Shown: positions 30,663-40,826, numbered from the stretch's first letter. The stretch: 64,000 nucleotides of DNA from Nostoc desertorum CM1-VF14 (GCA_019359245.1 JAHHHR010000002.1:1-64000), one strand, 5' to 3'. The notes: generated from the sequence alone by a model not told the origin. Program-made: numbers and translations.

Positions 30663-32162
30663 ATGACTAAATCTAAAGCATTTATCCAACCACTGGATCG
30701 GATAGCGATCACACTAATGCTACTGCTGAGTGTGCTGATTGGGTTAATCATAATGCAAGGTGATGTAATCACTGCCCGTGTCCGGGACTTTACCTGGCAA
30801 AATCAACAAATTGGGGCAGAAGATACCTCCTTCACCCTCACCTTCAGCCGCCCAATGGAAGTAAAAAGCGTAGAGGAGAACTTAAAAATTGAGCCACCCC
30901 TAGCAGGTAAATTCAGTTGGGCAGGGCGGCGGATGGTTTATACACTGGTGACACCAGCACCCTATGGCACGAATTATAAAGTGCAGTTACAGGGAGCTAA
31001 AGATCAGTTTGCGGAACAAGAAGGCAAAAATCGGGTAATACAGCCCTTTGTTGGTAGCTTCCGCACACGCGATCGCATCATTCTTTACATAGGAACTGAT
31101 AAAGAAGAACAGGGGCGATTAGTTCTTTACAACTTAACCGAAGAGCAAAAAAGACTACTTACGCCTAAAGACCTGATAGTAATGGACTTTGAGTCCTTTC
31201 CTGATGGGGAGAAAATTTTATTTTCTGCTCGCACTGCTAACAACCAAGACTTACTTTCAGCCCAACTGTACACAGTGACAACAGGCGTTCCTGGTAAATC
31301 TGAACAAGAAGTAGAACCAGCAGGCAGAGTTGACTTGGTTTTAGATAGTAAAGATTATCAAAACCTGAAATTTGATTTATCACCTGATGGGCAAACTATT
31401 GTCATCCAACGGGGCAATAAAACTAATCCCGGTGACTTTGGGCTTTGGGTTATGCCAGCAACCAGTAACGGTTCAGCAGAAAAACCCACCCCTAAACGTC
31501 TGGAAAGCCAACCTGGGGGAGACTTTATGATTACACCAGATAGTCAAGCCGTAGCAGTTGCCCAAGGACAGGGAGCAGCCATCCTACCACTGCAAGGTGA
31601 TGCCAGTAAACCCCTAGATTTTCTCCCGCAGTTTGGTTTGGTACAGGCTTTCTCTAAAGATGGCTCTCAAGCAGCGATGGTAAAGTTTAATACAGATTAC
31701 ACGCGAGATTTGTTTTTAGTAACAAACCAAGGTGTGCAGAAACAACTATTAAAAACTACAGGCTCAATTCTCAGCTGCCAATTTGACATTGCCTCACCCA
31801 CTATCTATTGCTTGCTGACACAGCTAGTATCCAAGGAACAATACATAGAACAGCCTTATGTGGTGGCAATTGATCTGAAAACCGGGCAACAGAAACCATT
31901 GTTAGTACTACCTCCCGCTCAACGGAATGTGCAAATGAGTTTATCTGCCGACGGTTTGGGCTTGTTATTTGACCAAGTAGTACCGCAGACAAACCCCCCA
32001 GCATCATTACCCACAAACACTTTAAAAACTGATGATGGAGATACGATCGCAACCAGTAGCTTGTGGTTAATGCCTCTGTTACCCATTGCCGATGCTGCAA
32101 CCGTTGAAATTAGACCAGAACAACTCCCCTTAGCCGGATTTCGTCCTCGCTGGTTACCTTGA
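30663..32162 (+). CDS. secreted protein with N-terminal Ig-like (Big_5-type) and TolB/WD40-like beta-propeller regions
   Basis: TSFTLTFSRPMEVKSVEENLKIEPPLAGKFSWAGRRMVYTLVTPAPYGTNYKVQL; beta-propeller-like LSPDGQTIV/ITPDSQAVAV. Confidence 0.8.
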   Translation: MTKSKAFIQPLDRIAITLMLLLSVLIGLIIMQGDVITARVRDFTWQNQQIGAEDTSFTLTFSRPMEVKSVEENLKIEPPLAGKFSWAGRRMVYTLVTPAPYGTNYKVQLQGAKDQFAEQEGKNRVIQPFVGSFRTRDRIILYIGTDKEEQGRLVLYNLTEEQKRLLTPKDLIVMDFESFPDGEKILFSARTANNQDLLSAQLYTVTTGVPGKSEQEVEPAGRVDLVLDSKDYQNLKFDLSPDGQTIVIQRGNKTNPGDFGLWVMPATSNGSAEKPTPKRLESQPGGDFMITPDSQAVAVAQGQGAAILPLQGDASKPLDFLPQFGLVQAFSKDGSQAAMVKFNTDYTRDLFLVTNQGVQKQLLKTTGSILSCQFDIASPTIYCLLTQLVSKEQYIEQPYVVAIDLKTGQQKPLLVLPPAQRNVQMSLSADGLGLLFDQVVPQTNPPASLPTNTLKTDDGDTIATSSLWLMPLLPIADAATVEIRPEQLPLAGFRPRWLP

Positions 32163-32250
32163 AATAGAGGCAAGGGAGCAGGGAGCAAGGGGAATAATTC
32201 AGATGGAGATTGCCCCCTTTAAGAACTACCTCTTCGTTGAAAAATCTTAG

Positions 32251-32283
32251 ATTCCCGACTTCTTAAAAAAGTCGGGAATTTTG
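32251..32283. terminator. intrinsic terminator
   Basis: ATTCCCGACTT ... AAGTCGGGAAT followed by T-tract. Confidence 0.75.
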
Positions 32284-32322
32284 TTCGTAGCAAAGTGAAA
32301 AATTATCCTTTATCGAAGATTT

Positions 32323-33105
32323 TTAAAGTATCACTTGATAATTTATCCAAGCTTCCCAAAAAATATAAATTGATAGTATTCCTAAGAAGATACGAAGTAC
32401 TAAACTCACAGTATAATCTGGTAGTTTTGGCAATGTGCGAGTACTCATTTGAACGCCTAAAAGACCGCCACATCCCAAAACTATACCTTGAATAAATAGA
32501 ATATTTCCCTCTAACGTGTGTCCTGTACAGGCAGCTAAACCAGTGATGACAATCACACCTAAGCTAGTCTGAATTGCTACTTTAATTTCTTCCCCTAGTA
32601 GCAAAATTTGTAGTGGAACCATTATAGTACCGCCACCTAAGCCAAATAAACCTGCTAAAATTCCTGCTGCTCCTCCAGTGCCAATTTTAGAAACTAAGGG
32701 ATTAAATACTGGGGCTGTATTCTCTTTTCCCTTGAAGACCAGTTGCTTACGAAGTTCAATCAAATAGATATTAGCAAGCAGTATGATACCAAATGTAAAT
32801 AGTATTATGTATGATGGAATTTTATTAGCGAAATATACACCTATTCCAGTAGTTAAAAAAGCTGGAATTCCTAAATAAATTACTCGTTTAAAGTCAAAGT
32901 AGCCCATTCGCCAATTCTGCAAACTTCCAGAAATTGAAGTAATCACAATCGCAAGGCTACTAGTAGCGATCGCCTGAACGGGAGTATAACCTAGTGTGAC
33001 TAAAAGAGGAATTGTGATAATACCGCCACCTATTCCTAAAAGTCCAGCTATGACTCCAGATATTAGACCCCCAGTTACTAAAATCAACCAACTAAAATCA
33101 ATCAT
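32323..33105 (-). CDS. sulfite exporter TauE/SafE family protein
   Basis: GLISGVIAGLLGIGGGIITIPLLVTLGYTPVQAIATSSLAIV...GGAAGILAGLFGLGGGTIMVPLQ duplicated motif. Confidence 0.92.
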   Translation of the reverse strand: MIDFSWLILVTGGLISGVIAGLLGIGGGIITIPLLVTLGYTPVQAIATSSLAIVITSISGSLQNWRMGYFDFKRVIYLGIPAFLTTGIGVYFANKIPSYIILFTFGIILLANIYLIELRKQLVFKGKENTAPVFNPLVSKIGTGGAAGILAGLFGLGGGTIMVPLQILLLGEEIKVAIQTSLGVIVITGLAACTGHTLEGNILFIQGIVLGCGGLLGVQMSTRTLPKLPDYTVSLVLRIFLGILSIYIFWEAWINYQVIL

Positions 33106-33198
33106 ATAATAGGTCTTTTTCTAGAGAACTGATAGTGCTGAGTGGGTATGGGGCATGAGGCATTAATCACTTGATTCCTAACTCCTAACTCCCTCCCC

Positions 33199-34485
33199 TC
33201 ATCCCTTTACTGTCACCGGATGGCTAACAACACCTCCGTAGAGCAATCCAGAATCATTCCACGGGACTGTACTCGGTTGTGTATTACCTGAATTGTCAGT
33301 AGCACGAGCCTGGAGAAAATATTCCCCCGGAACTGGGTTCCATTCGATGTCCCACCGTACCCATGCAAATGGAAAATTTGGTTCTCGCAGTCGTGCAAAT
33401 TGCCAAGTTTTGCCGCCATTTAGGCTGACTTCTACACGGACAATCTTTCCCTTCCCAGACCAAGAACGCCCACGCAGTAAGTGAGTTCGAGCCGAAAGCG
33501 TAGCGGGCCAAGCCAACTCAAAAGCGCTTTTAACATTTTGATAGGTAATCAGCTTACCTTTATACGGTGCGATCGCTGGGTAATCTGCACCAACCAGCAC
33601 CATCTGCTCCGTCACCCACTGGGTATATATCGGTGTTTCAGAAACCTCAATCCGCTCAATCCATTTAACGTTAGCGTTTCCTCCCCAACCAGGAAATAAG
33701 GCACGGCATGGCTGACCATGATCTGGAGGTAATGGTTCTCCGTTCATTGCATAGACGAGGAGCGAGTTATCTGCTAACGCTTTGGCAATCGGAACTACAT
33801 TGTTGAACTTAGATTTATTCGTCCCCTTAGAGTCCAGCGAATCCACATCTGCACCCTCAACAAGTACATCTTTTGCTGTGGACTTTAATTTAGCCCGCTC
33901 TAATAATATGCTCAGTGGTACACCAGTCCACTCAGCCACACCAATAGCGCCAAGCCTCCATCGTGTTCCAGAGAGTGGTGTGTTGTAAGCCTCTTCAAAG
34001 AAACGCCGACCATTAGCAGCACACTCTATGGCACAAGTGACTGAGATGGACGGCATGGCAATGATTTCATCGTAAGTGAACTCACAGGGTGCAGAAACGC
34101 CGGTTCCATGAATTTGCAAACGCCATGTAGAAGGGTCAAAGGTTGGCGGTGCACTGCGATTATGAACATAGAACCAATCATTTGGTACTAAATAACCACG
34201 CCCATACATTGCTTCCCAGTTCATCTCTAATGTGCCTTTGCTATGAGAGATATACCCTGGTGGTAATGGCTTGAGTATTTTACTGCCTTTAGTTTTAACA
34301 GCTGCTTGACTGTAAGCAGGCGCAGGTTTGGCTAACCCTCCGATAGCTGTTGCACCAACCATAGTGGCTAGTATTTGCAGAAAGCGCTGGCGCGAAATAC
34401 CTGCATCTGTACTTTTTTGCCAGATATACTGATCAACCCGTGCCTGTAGATAATCCTCCTGGTCAAAGAGGCTTTCATCGCTCAA
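33199..34485 (-). CDS. molybdopterin-dependent sulfite oxidase family protein (exported)
   Basis: SRQRFLQILATMVGATAIGG leader, VHNRSAPPTFDPSTWRLQIHG, VTCAIECAANGRRFFEE, dimerisation domain VRVEVSLNGGKTWQFARL. Confidence 0.9.
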   Translation of the reverse strand: MSDESLFDQEDYLQARVDQYIWQKSTDAGISRQRFLQILATMVGATAIGGLAKPAPAYSQAAVKTKGSKILKPLPPGYISHSKGTLEMNWEAMYGRGYLVPNDWFYVHNRSAPPTFDPSTWRLQIHGTGVSAPCEFTYDEIIAMPSISVTCAIECAANGRRFFEEAYNTPLSGTRWRLGAIGVAEWTGVPLSILLERAKLKSTAKDVLVEGADVDSLDSKGTNKSKFNNVVPIAKALADNSLLVYAMNGEPLPPDHGQPCRALFPGWGGNANVKWIERIEVSETPIYTQWVTEQMVLVGADYPAIAPYKGKLITYQNVKSAFELAWPATLSARTHLLRGRSWSGKGKIVRVEVSLNGGKTWQFARLREPNFPFAWVRWDIEWNPVPGEYFLQARATDNSGNTQPSTVPWNDSGLLYGGVVSHPVTVKG

Positions 34486-34528
34486 GCTATATTAACTCCT
34501 TGTAATAATTTGTAATTTTCAGTGGATA

Positions 34529-34768
34529 GGGGCACGATATGCCCATACGTGTCAACTTAAGTTCAAACGCTTATCCCACAGGCGTTTTACCCCCCTTAAT
34601 CCCCCCTTATAAAGGGGGGAGAAAATAAATAAATCTAGTTCCCTCCCCTTTATAAGGGGAGGGTTAGGGTGGGGTAACGCGGTGAGTGATAGGAAGCCAG
34701 AGAACTCAATATTACGTCTTGACAAGCGTTTCACGTTAAGTTGACATCAATGCGATATGCCGCGCCCC
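34529..34768. mobile_element. MITE-like nested inverted-repeat element
   Basis: Outer arms GGGGCACGATATGCCCATACGTGTCAACTTAAGTTCAAACGCTT / AAGCGTTTCACGTTAAGTTGACATCAATGCGATATGCCGCGCCCC; inner arms GCGTTTTACCCCCCTTAATCCCCCCTTATAAAGGGGGGAG / CTCCCCTTTATAAGGGGAGGGTTAGGGTGGGGTAACGC. Confidence 0.7.
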
Positions 34769-34807
34769 TACTGCCATATATTTTTTTAGCGAGAAAAAGG
34801 TGTAATA

Positions 34808-36262
34808 CTAGCTGTTTATCGCTGTCCAAACACCAGTTATTTCATCTTGTGTGTAGTTGGGCAAATAGTGAGCAAATCCGTTTCTAGCTATTTGAGCGAT
34901 CGCATGAATAAAGCGATCGCAATCTTCCAATGTATTATATACAGCAAAGCTTGCTCGGATAATACTAGGAATGTTGCGCGTAATTCCTCTGTCTACTTCT
35001 TTGGCAATCTCGCAGTCTTGCTCATCCGAAATATTCTTAAGTTTGCGAATGTATTCGTATGTGCAGAAAGCCCCAGCCCTAACCCCAATCCCGTATTCTT
35101 GTGCCAGAATCTCTGCCACTAAACGTCCATCAAACCCATCAATATCAAAGGGAATAACATGGGCTAAATTATCTCCTGGAATATGGACTTTAACACCAGG
35201 AATACTTTGAAGGCGTGTATATGTAAATTCAACTAAAGAGTGTTCATACTGAGCAATGCGATCGCGTCCAAGCGCTTCGATAATTTGAATCGCCTTGGCA
35301 ATAGCGATCGCACCCATTGCATTTGGTGTTCCAGGATCATGGGCCCGTTCTGTATAAAAACGCTTAATCTCTAGGTTTCTAGTGATATAAGGCAGGTTTC
35401 CACCGCCAATTTGATAAGGATAGGAACTATCAAAAAATTCCTTTGGCCCCAGCAAAACCCCGGTTCCATAGGGAGCATACATCTTGTGTCCAGAGAAAGC
35501 CACAAAATCTAAATGACATGGGTCATCATCAGTACGCATATCTACTCGCTCATGCTGAATTAATTGACACACATCGGCAAAAATCTTAGCACCATACCGA
35601 TGTGCTAAAGCTGCGATTTCGTAAATTGGGGGCCTGTAACCTGTAATTGTCGAAGCACCCGTAATAGTTACTAACTTGATTTGCTCGGCTTTGGGAAGAT
35701 TTTGATGTGCCTTGAAGATATCTTCAATTTCTGCAACACTTACACTTCCGTCCGGCTGGGTTCTGTACTGCACAACTTCGTCTCTAGTAACCCAAGGCAG
35801 CAGGTTGGATGAATGCTCAATATCAGAAACTAAGATTTTTCCAGGTTTTTCTGCCCAAAGTGTAGCGGCTCCATTAATTGCTTCTGTTGTATTCTTTGCA
35901 AAAATTACATAGTTGTCTAAAGATGACCCTACAAACTCCCGAATCACGTTCCGACTAGCGTCATACTCTCGTGTAGTGATGATGGACTTTTGCCCAGAAC
36001 CTCGATGTACACTGCCATAGGTGTCAAGCATTTCGTCCACATACTGCTTGAGGCTTGCAAAGGGAGTGGTTGTAGCTCCATTATCCAAGTTGATATACTT
36101 GACATATTTTCCGTTAAGAGTTTTTACCTTGAAAGATAGAGACTCATGTGTAAATAACGGTCTGATTTCTTTGTCCCAAAAACTGTCAAAATTTTCTGCA
36201 ATCAATGGTAATTGGAAAGCTTCTCGTTTTATGTTTGCACCCATTGCAAGTACATCAGTCAT
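34808..36262 (-). CDS. class V aminotransferase (cysteine desulfurase-like)
   Basis: YINLDNGATTTPF, DIEHSSNLLPWV, DFVAFSGHKMYAPYGTGVLLGP (PLP Lys), VRAGAFCTYEY. Confidence 0.88.
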   Translation of the reverse strand: MTDVLAMGANIKREAFQLPLIAENFDSFWDKEIRPLFTHESLSFKVKTLNGKYVKYINLDNGATTTPFASLKQYVDEMLDTYGSVHRGSGQKSIITTREYDASRNVIREFVGSSLDNYVIFAKNTTEAINGAATLWAEKPGKILVSDIEHSSNLLPWVTRDEVVQYRTQPDGSVSVAEIEDIFKAHQNLPKAEQIKLVTITGASTITGYRPPIYEIAALAHRYGAKIFADVCQLIQHERVDMRTDDDPCHLDFVAFSGHKMYAPYGTGVLLGPKEFFDSSYPYQIGGGNLPYITRNLEIKRFYTERAHDPGTPNAMGAIAIAKAIQIIEALGRDRIAQYEHSLVEFTYTRLQSIPGVKVHIPGDNLAHVIPFDIDGFDGRLVAEILAQEYGIGVRAGAFCTYEYIRKLKNISDEQDCEIAKEVDRGITRNIPSIIRASFAVYNTLEDCDRFIHAIAQIARNGFAHYLPNYTQDEITGVWTAINS

Positions 36263-36735
36263 TTTTAATAACCCCTATTTTAAAGTTTGAATTTTTGGAC
36301 AAGCCTAACTGCTACAACGCTTTATCTAACGCAATAATCACGTTACTACGTAGTTAAATAGTCTTTATATTTACTTTTTTACTACTAGAAAACTCGGTTA
36401 TTCCAATTATTTTAATAAATTAGTTAAAAACGTATCCGTGATACTACCTGATTTGCTATAAAGGTATTATAAATTAATCTACATTTGTAGACATCATTAA
36501 CAAGTATTAAAGTATACCTTGTATTCTTGAAGAGTCAGCGCTTCTGACAGAAGTTCTTGGTTGTTTGCTGATATATATAGCGATCGCCCAAAATAACAGA
36601 ATTCTCTCTAAACAGTAAATATTTGTACCAACATCTATCCTTAGTAATAAAATATCCGAGTTATAAATGTGTTTACAGATACATTTATAATTTAAATATT
36701 AAGGTAGATGCGATTATAGACAATAATTTATGTGG

Positions 36736-36768
36736 TGAGGAAGTTTTTCATGTAGAAAAACTTCCTCA
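36736..36768. other. strong hairpin in long divergent intergenic region
   Basis: TGAGGAAGTTTTT-CATGTAG-AAAAACTTCCTCA perfect 13-bp stem. Confidence 0.7.
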
Positions 36769-37047
36769 GCCAATACATTTTAGTTTTTAAGCATCGGATT
36801 TCCCCTTTGTGACCATCTCCAGAGGCGGCCCTAATCCCTTTGTTTGCGTCCCTTCTTGACGGGGAAGAGCATCATAGTGTTATAACGGCATCAGTCTAGA
36901 TACAAAATGGGGAACACCAATTGATGATTAATTGCTGGTGCTTGGAGAGAGTTAAACTTAGCTTCTAGAGCAAACCCTGATTAGACACAATTGATAAGCA
37001 ATGCTAATGCCAGCACTGCTGAATATTTTTAAGCAGGTGGGTCAAGA

Positions 37048-38598
37048 GTGATGAATGAAGCTGACACCTCAAACAAGGGGGCTGTGATGGAATCCCTAAA
37101 TTCTGCTAATTCGCCACAACCAGAGCAGGCGAGTTGTCCCTTTTACTCAGTTGTGCCTAATGACAATATGGTAGTAAAAAAAATGCCACTCCTCATGCCA
37201 GCTGAAGATACACAATTTTCCAAAGATACCACCCAGCAGGACTGGGTTGCAGAGCCTGAAAGCGGCAAACAAGCACTTATTGACTCAGAATTTCAAAACC
37301 TGCTGGCATTGAACGAAGAATTGCGTGTGGCTAACAATAACTTGTATGAACAAGTGGAACAGCTAAAAGACAATTTAGCTGAGTCAGAAAAGGTTTTGCA
37401 GTGGCAGAAAACGCGTTCTAGCGTTACTGAGTCGATGCTCAACCAACACGTTCAAGAACTGGCTGCGGCTCAAGATCAGATAAAATCCTTATTTCAACAA
37501 TTAGAAACTGCTGTACAAACTGTTCAGCACCAGGAAATTTTCACTGATACTTATAAAGCACAGCTACAAATTAGCCAACAACGCCTTGCCCAGTTAGAGC
37601 GAGAATGTACGTTACTACACACTAACAACAGCGAACAGTCTCAACAGCTATTGCAATCAGAAACTGTTTGTCGGGAGTTACGTACTAGATTGATGCGGCA
37701 ACAACGCCAGACGCTGCAATTTAAAGCAGCTCTAGAAAAATGTTTAGATACATCAGTTCCTAGCTACGACTCCCTAGAAGATACTGCACAACACCCCAAA
37801 GATATAACTAGTGGACAAGGAAGATTCTCTAGAAAGGCTCGGTCTTTATTTCCTAACGCCCAGCCGATTCAACCTTGGTCAGGAGAACCAGAATCCTTGG
37901 ATAATCTAGATGATTCTTGGGGCGAACCGTCAGCACCAATCCCATTCCAAAGAAATGAACCGACTCCGCCGCCATCATCTTCTTGGAACTGGTCAGTTAA
38001 GCAAAATACCCCAACACCAGCAGAACCCGGCCCATCTCCAAAGATTGATGATTCTCCAGATATACCGGAAGCTGTTTCAACTTCTGAGTCATCAAATTTA
38101 GATCAGCAATTAGATAGTCTAATCCAAATGTTTTTTACCTCTCAATCTGCATCTGCATCATCATCACCTGCTGCAAAAACTGATGTGGATAGCAATCAGG
38201 GTGATGCGCCTATCTGGGAGACTTTAACAACAATCCTAGAAGACGATGAGAAATTAGAAAATCCACAGGAGGAGCAGTTGGAACCAGAAATCAATCCCTT
38301 TATAACTATCTCCACTTCTTATACGACAGATTCTATGGTTTCACCAACCAATAATTTACCTGTTTCTTCTACTTCACCTCATATTGAGACGCTTGGTGAA
38401 GGAACTGAAGATTACTGGTCAGAAGTTTCACAATTAACACAGTTGGAATTGTCGGCGACAAATTTGCCTCCAGAGTCATTAGATGAGAACACCAGTGATA
38501 CATCACCTTCACCTGTGGTTTATCCTCAGCGTCCACCCAAGGGGCGTAAATCATTGGCATCTGTCGAATTGCCGAATTTTCGCCCCAAGAGTCAATAG
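37048..38598 (+). CDS. coiled-coil hypothetical protein
   Basis: 516 aa; long heptad-rich region (NLYEQVEQLKDNLAESEKVLQWQ...), disordered Pro/Ser-rich C-terminus. Confidence 0.8.
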   Translation: MMNEADTSNKGAVMESLNSANSPQPEQASCPFYSVVPNDNMVVKKMPLLMPAEDTQFSKDTTQQDWVAEPESGKQALIDSEFQNLLALNEELRVANNNLYEQVEQLKDNLAESEKVLQWQKTRSSVTESMLNQHVQELAAAQDQIKSLFQQLETAVQTVQHQEIFTDTYKAQLQISQQRLAQLERECTLLHTNNSEQSQQLLQSETVCRELRTRLMRQQRQTLQFKAALEKCLDTSVPSYDSLEDTAQHPKDITSGQGRFSRKARSLFPNAQPIQPWSGEPESLDNLDDSWGEPSAPIPFQRNEPTPPPSSSWNWSVKQNTPTPAEPGPSPKIDDSPDIPEAVSTSESSNLDQQLDSLIQMFFTSQSASASSSPAAKTDVDSNQGDAPIWETLTTILEDDEKLENPQEEQLEPEINPFITISTSYTTDSMVSPTNNLPVSSTSPHIETLGEGTEDYWSEVSQLTQLELSATNLPPESLDENTSDTSPSPVVYPQRPPKGRKSLASVELPNFRPKSQ

Positions 38599-38633
38599 TT
38601 AGTTGTCATTAGTCATTTGTCTAATACTAATGA

Positions 38634-40826
38634 CTAATGACTAATTCTTACTTCTGACTTCGGTATTATAGCTTCTGGGTTTGCTTTTACTACTTGAGAG
38701 CGCGATCGCGGTTTGCCTGTAGCGATCGCATAATTAATCGCCAGCAGCCACAGCCACAAGCCTGGATTCCGGGGTTCTAGCCAAAAACCTACCCGGTTCA
38801 AGAAGCGGGGGAACCACGGACTCAGCAAAGAGCTAATTAGGGCATGACGACCGAAGTTAAAATAACTACCAAGCCATCGCACTAAATCTCTAGGCCCAGC
38901 AAGTTCCCAAATCCATAAAAGTAAGGCAGGATTTTTTGTAGCTGCTTTAAGTGCTAGGCGGTTAAAGGTTAACCAATCACATCTATCTTTGATGAAGTTA
39001 TCTGCTACTTCTTGGGGTTCGCCTGCTAACAGTCCAAAGAAGGTGTTGAGCATAGAGTTAATCCGTTGGGGTGGTAAAAATTTCCCAGTGGGTACCATCA
39101 TGCCTTTGGAAAATAGCCAAGTCACTGAAACGTTGCTTTGGTAGGCGCGAATTTGGTTCAAGTGGCGGAAGCTCAACAAGTCATGTTTGAGAGCAGTATC
39201 CAACAGCGTAGTTAATCGCTCTAAGTTGCGAACTAGGGAGCCAAAACCAGTAAAAACGAGGGGAGACTGGAGTGATGCGGCATCACCGATCGCAATCAAT
39301 CGATCAAAGGCAACTGTGCGATCGTTACTTCCCACACTAAAATGCCCCGGTATATATCCAAATGTCGGCTTTTTCCACACCAATTTGTCCATATCGCACC
39401 TGCGATACTCTGGCAAAATCGCGAAAAAGTCCTCGTACATCTCTAGCAAAGAACCGGGATTTTTAGCATTGACTTCGTGGTAATGAAATAAATAAATGGT
39501 CAGTTCGTCACCTGCTCCGGGGAACAATTCCCAAATTAACTGCCTTCCCCGCGAGATATCCCCATGACTGTAAAGAACGTCCCCATATTGGGAATCCCAG
39601 ACTTGCGGCTCAAATCCGCTCTCAATTGCCGCTCCCACTGTCGGACATACACTATCAAAAGCACGGCCACCATTTAATTGCCAAGCGATGGGAGATGCAG
39701 TCCCCATTGCATCTATTAGCAGTCGTCCACTTACTTGCTTTTCAATCTGACTAGGTAAGTGCTTGACTTTCAAAGTAACCTGTGATATATCAATATCTGC
39801 ACGGATAAATTCTGTTTCATCCCAGATTTCACCGCCTGCTGCTTGCAGTTTTTGCCCACACATTTGGAGCCATTTTTCGGAATCTAAGCCTAAATTTAGG
39901 ACTGTGGGTGTGTGGAGGACAGGCGATCGCAGTTTGGATGGATTATTAGCATCAAAAAACTTATTGAATCCGTCTTTGTATTCCCTGGCAATGATGGTTT
40001 CTAACTCAGCGGGGGTGAGTAAACCCAGGTTAACCAAACTTTGAATCTCATCACGGGAAATATTCCACTCTCGGTTCATTCGCCCAAAGGACATTCGTTC
40101 CACCAGCAGGACTTTATATCCCAGTTTTGCCATCAATGCTGCATGAATCGCGCCTAGTGCGCCACCAATGTAGATGATGTCATAGGTCGGAGATGATGGG
40201 GAACACGCAGGGGAGCAGGGTGCAGGGTGCAGAGGAGAGAAATTTTCCCCCTGCTCGCTGCTCCCTGCTCGCTGCTCCTTACTCCCTGCTCCTCTTCCCC
40301 TGTCCCCTTGACTGGAAAACACCACTTGACGCGGCTGCTGCGGATTGCGTACTCCTTCGCGCCATCGTTGTTCCCACCAGTAGGCACGTGTTAAATCATA
40401 TTCACCGTTGGGCATTTTCTGAAAATACTTGACGGTGAGGGGGTAAGCAGAGGCTAGTGCTGCAAATATTGATTGCTTAGATAAATCAATCGCTGGCGGT
40501 TCTGGGTAATGATGCGGAAAACGGCTTCTGATTTCCTTGGTTAGGTGTTGTAAGATTTGTCCTTCATTGGGAAAGGGTTGTTCTGCCCAACGAAACACTT
40601 TCAGATAGGTAGTTCGTTGCACCGACCAGACAAATACCGAAAGTTCCGCAGGCAAGTTTTCGGAAATAGCTACCCCAGCAGTTGTAGTTGCAGTGGGAAT
40701 TTGGAGGCGAAAGCCTTCGGAGGTAAGCACTTTTTCTCCATTTCCGGGTTCAAAATCTGTTTGTAACCAGTTACGCACAGTTGCTATATCTGGAGTTGGT
40801 ACTTCTAAATAAAGGATTTCTCTCAT
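38634..40826 (-). CDS. CruA/CruP-family lycopene cyclase-like flavoprotein
   Basis: YDIIYIGGALGAIHAALMAKLGYKVLLVERMSFGRMNREWNISRDEIQSLVNLGLLTPAELE; contains an in-frame repeat insertion. Confidence 0.82.
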   Translation of the reverse strand: MREILYLEVPTPDIATVRNWLQTDFEPGNGEKVLTSEGFRLQIPTATTTAGVAISENLPAELSVFVWSVQRTTYLKVFRWAEQPFPNEGQILQHLTKEIRSRFPHHYPEPPAIDLSKQSIFAALASAYPLTVKYFQKMPNGEYDLTRAYWWEQRWREGVRNPQQPRQVVFSSQGDRGRGAGSKEQRAGSSEQGENFSPLHPAPCSPACSPSSPTYDIIYIGGALGAIHAALMAKLGYKVLLVERMSFGRMNREWNISRDEIQSLVNLGLLTPAELETIIAREYKDGFNKFFDANNPSKLRSPVLHTPTVLNLGLDSEKWLQMCGQKLQAAGGEIWDETEFIRADIDISQVTLKVKHLPSQIEKQVSGRLLIDAMGTASPIAWQLNGGRAFDSVCPTVGAAIESGFEPQVWDSQYGDVLYSHGDISRGRQLIWELFPGAGDELTIYLFHYHEVNAKNPGSLLEMYEDFFAILPEYRRCDMDKLVWKKPTFGYIPGHFSVGSNDRTVAFDRLIAIGDAASLQSPLVFTGFGSLVRNLERLTTLLDTALKHDLLSFRHLNQIRAYQSNVSVTWLFSKGMMVPTGKFLPPQRINSMLNTFFGLLAGEPQEVADNFIKDRCDWLTFNRLALKAATKNPALLLWIWELAGPRDLVRWLGSYFNFGRHALISSLLSPWFPRFLNRVGFWLEPRNPGLWLWLLAINYAIATGKPRSRSQVVKANPEAIIPKSEVRISH
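40196..40318. repeat. dispersed hairpin element inside cruA/P-like gene
   Basis: Shares core AAAATTTCTCTCCTCTGCACC (minus strand) flanked by (GGGAGCA)n and (CCCTGC)n with 44780-44892. Confidence 0.8.
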
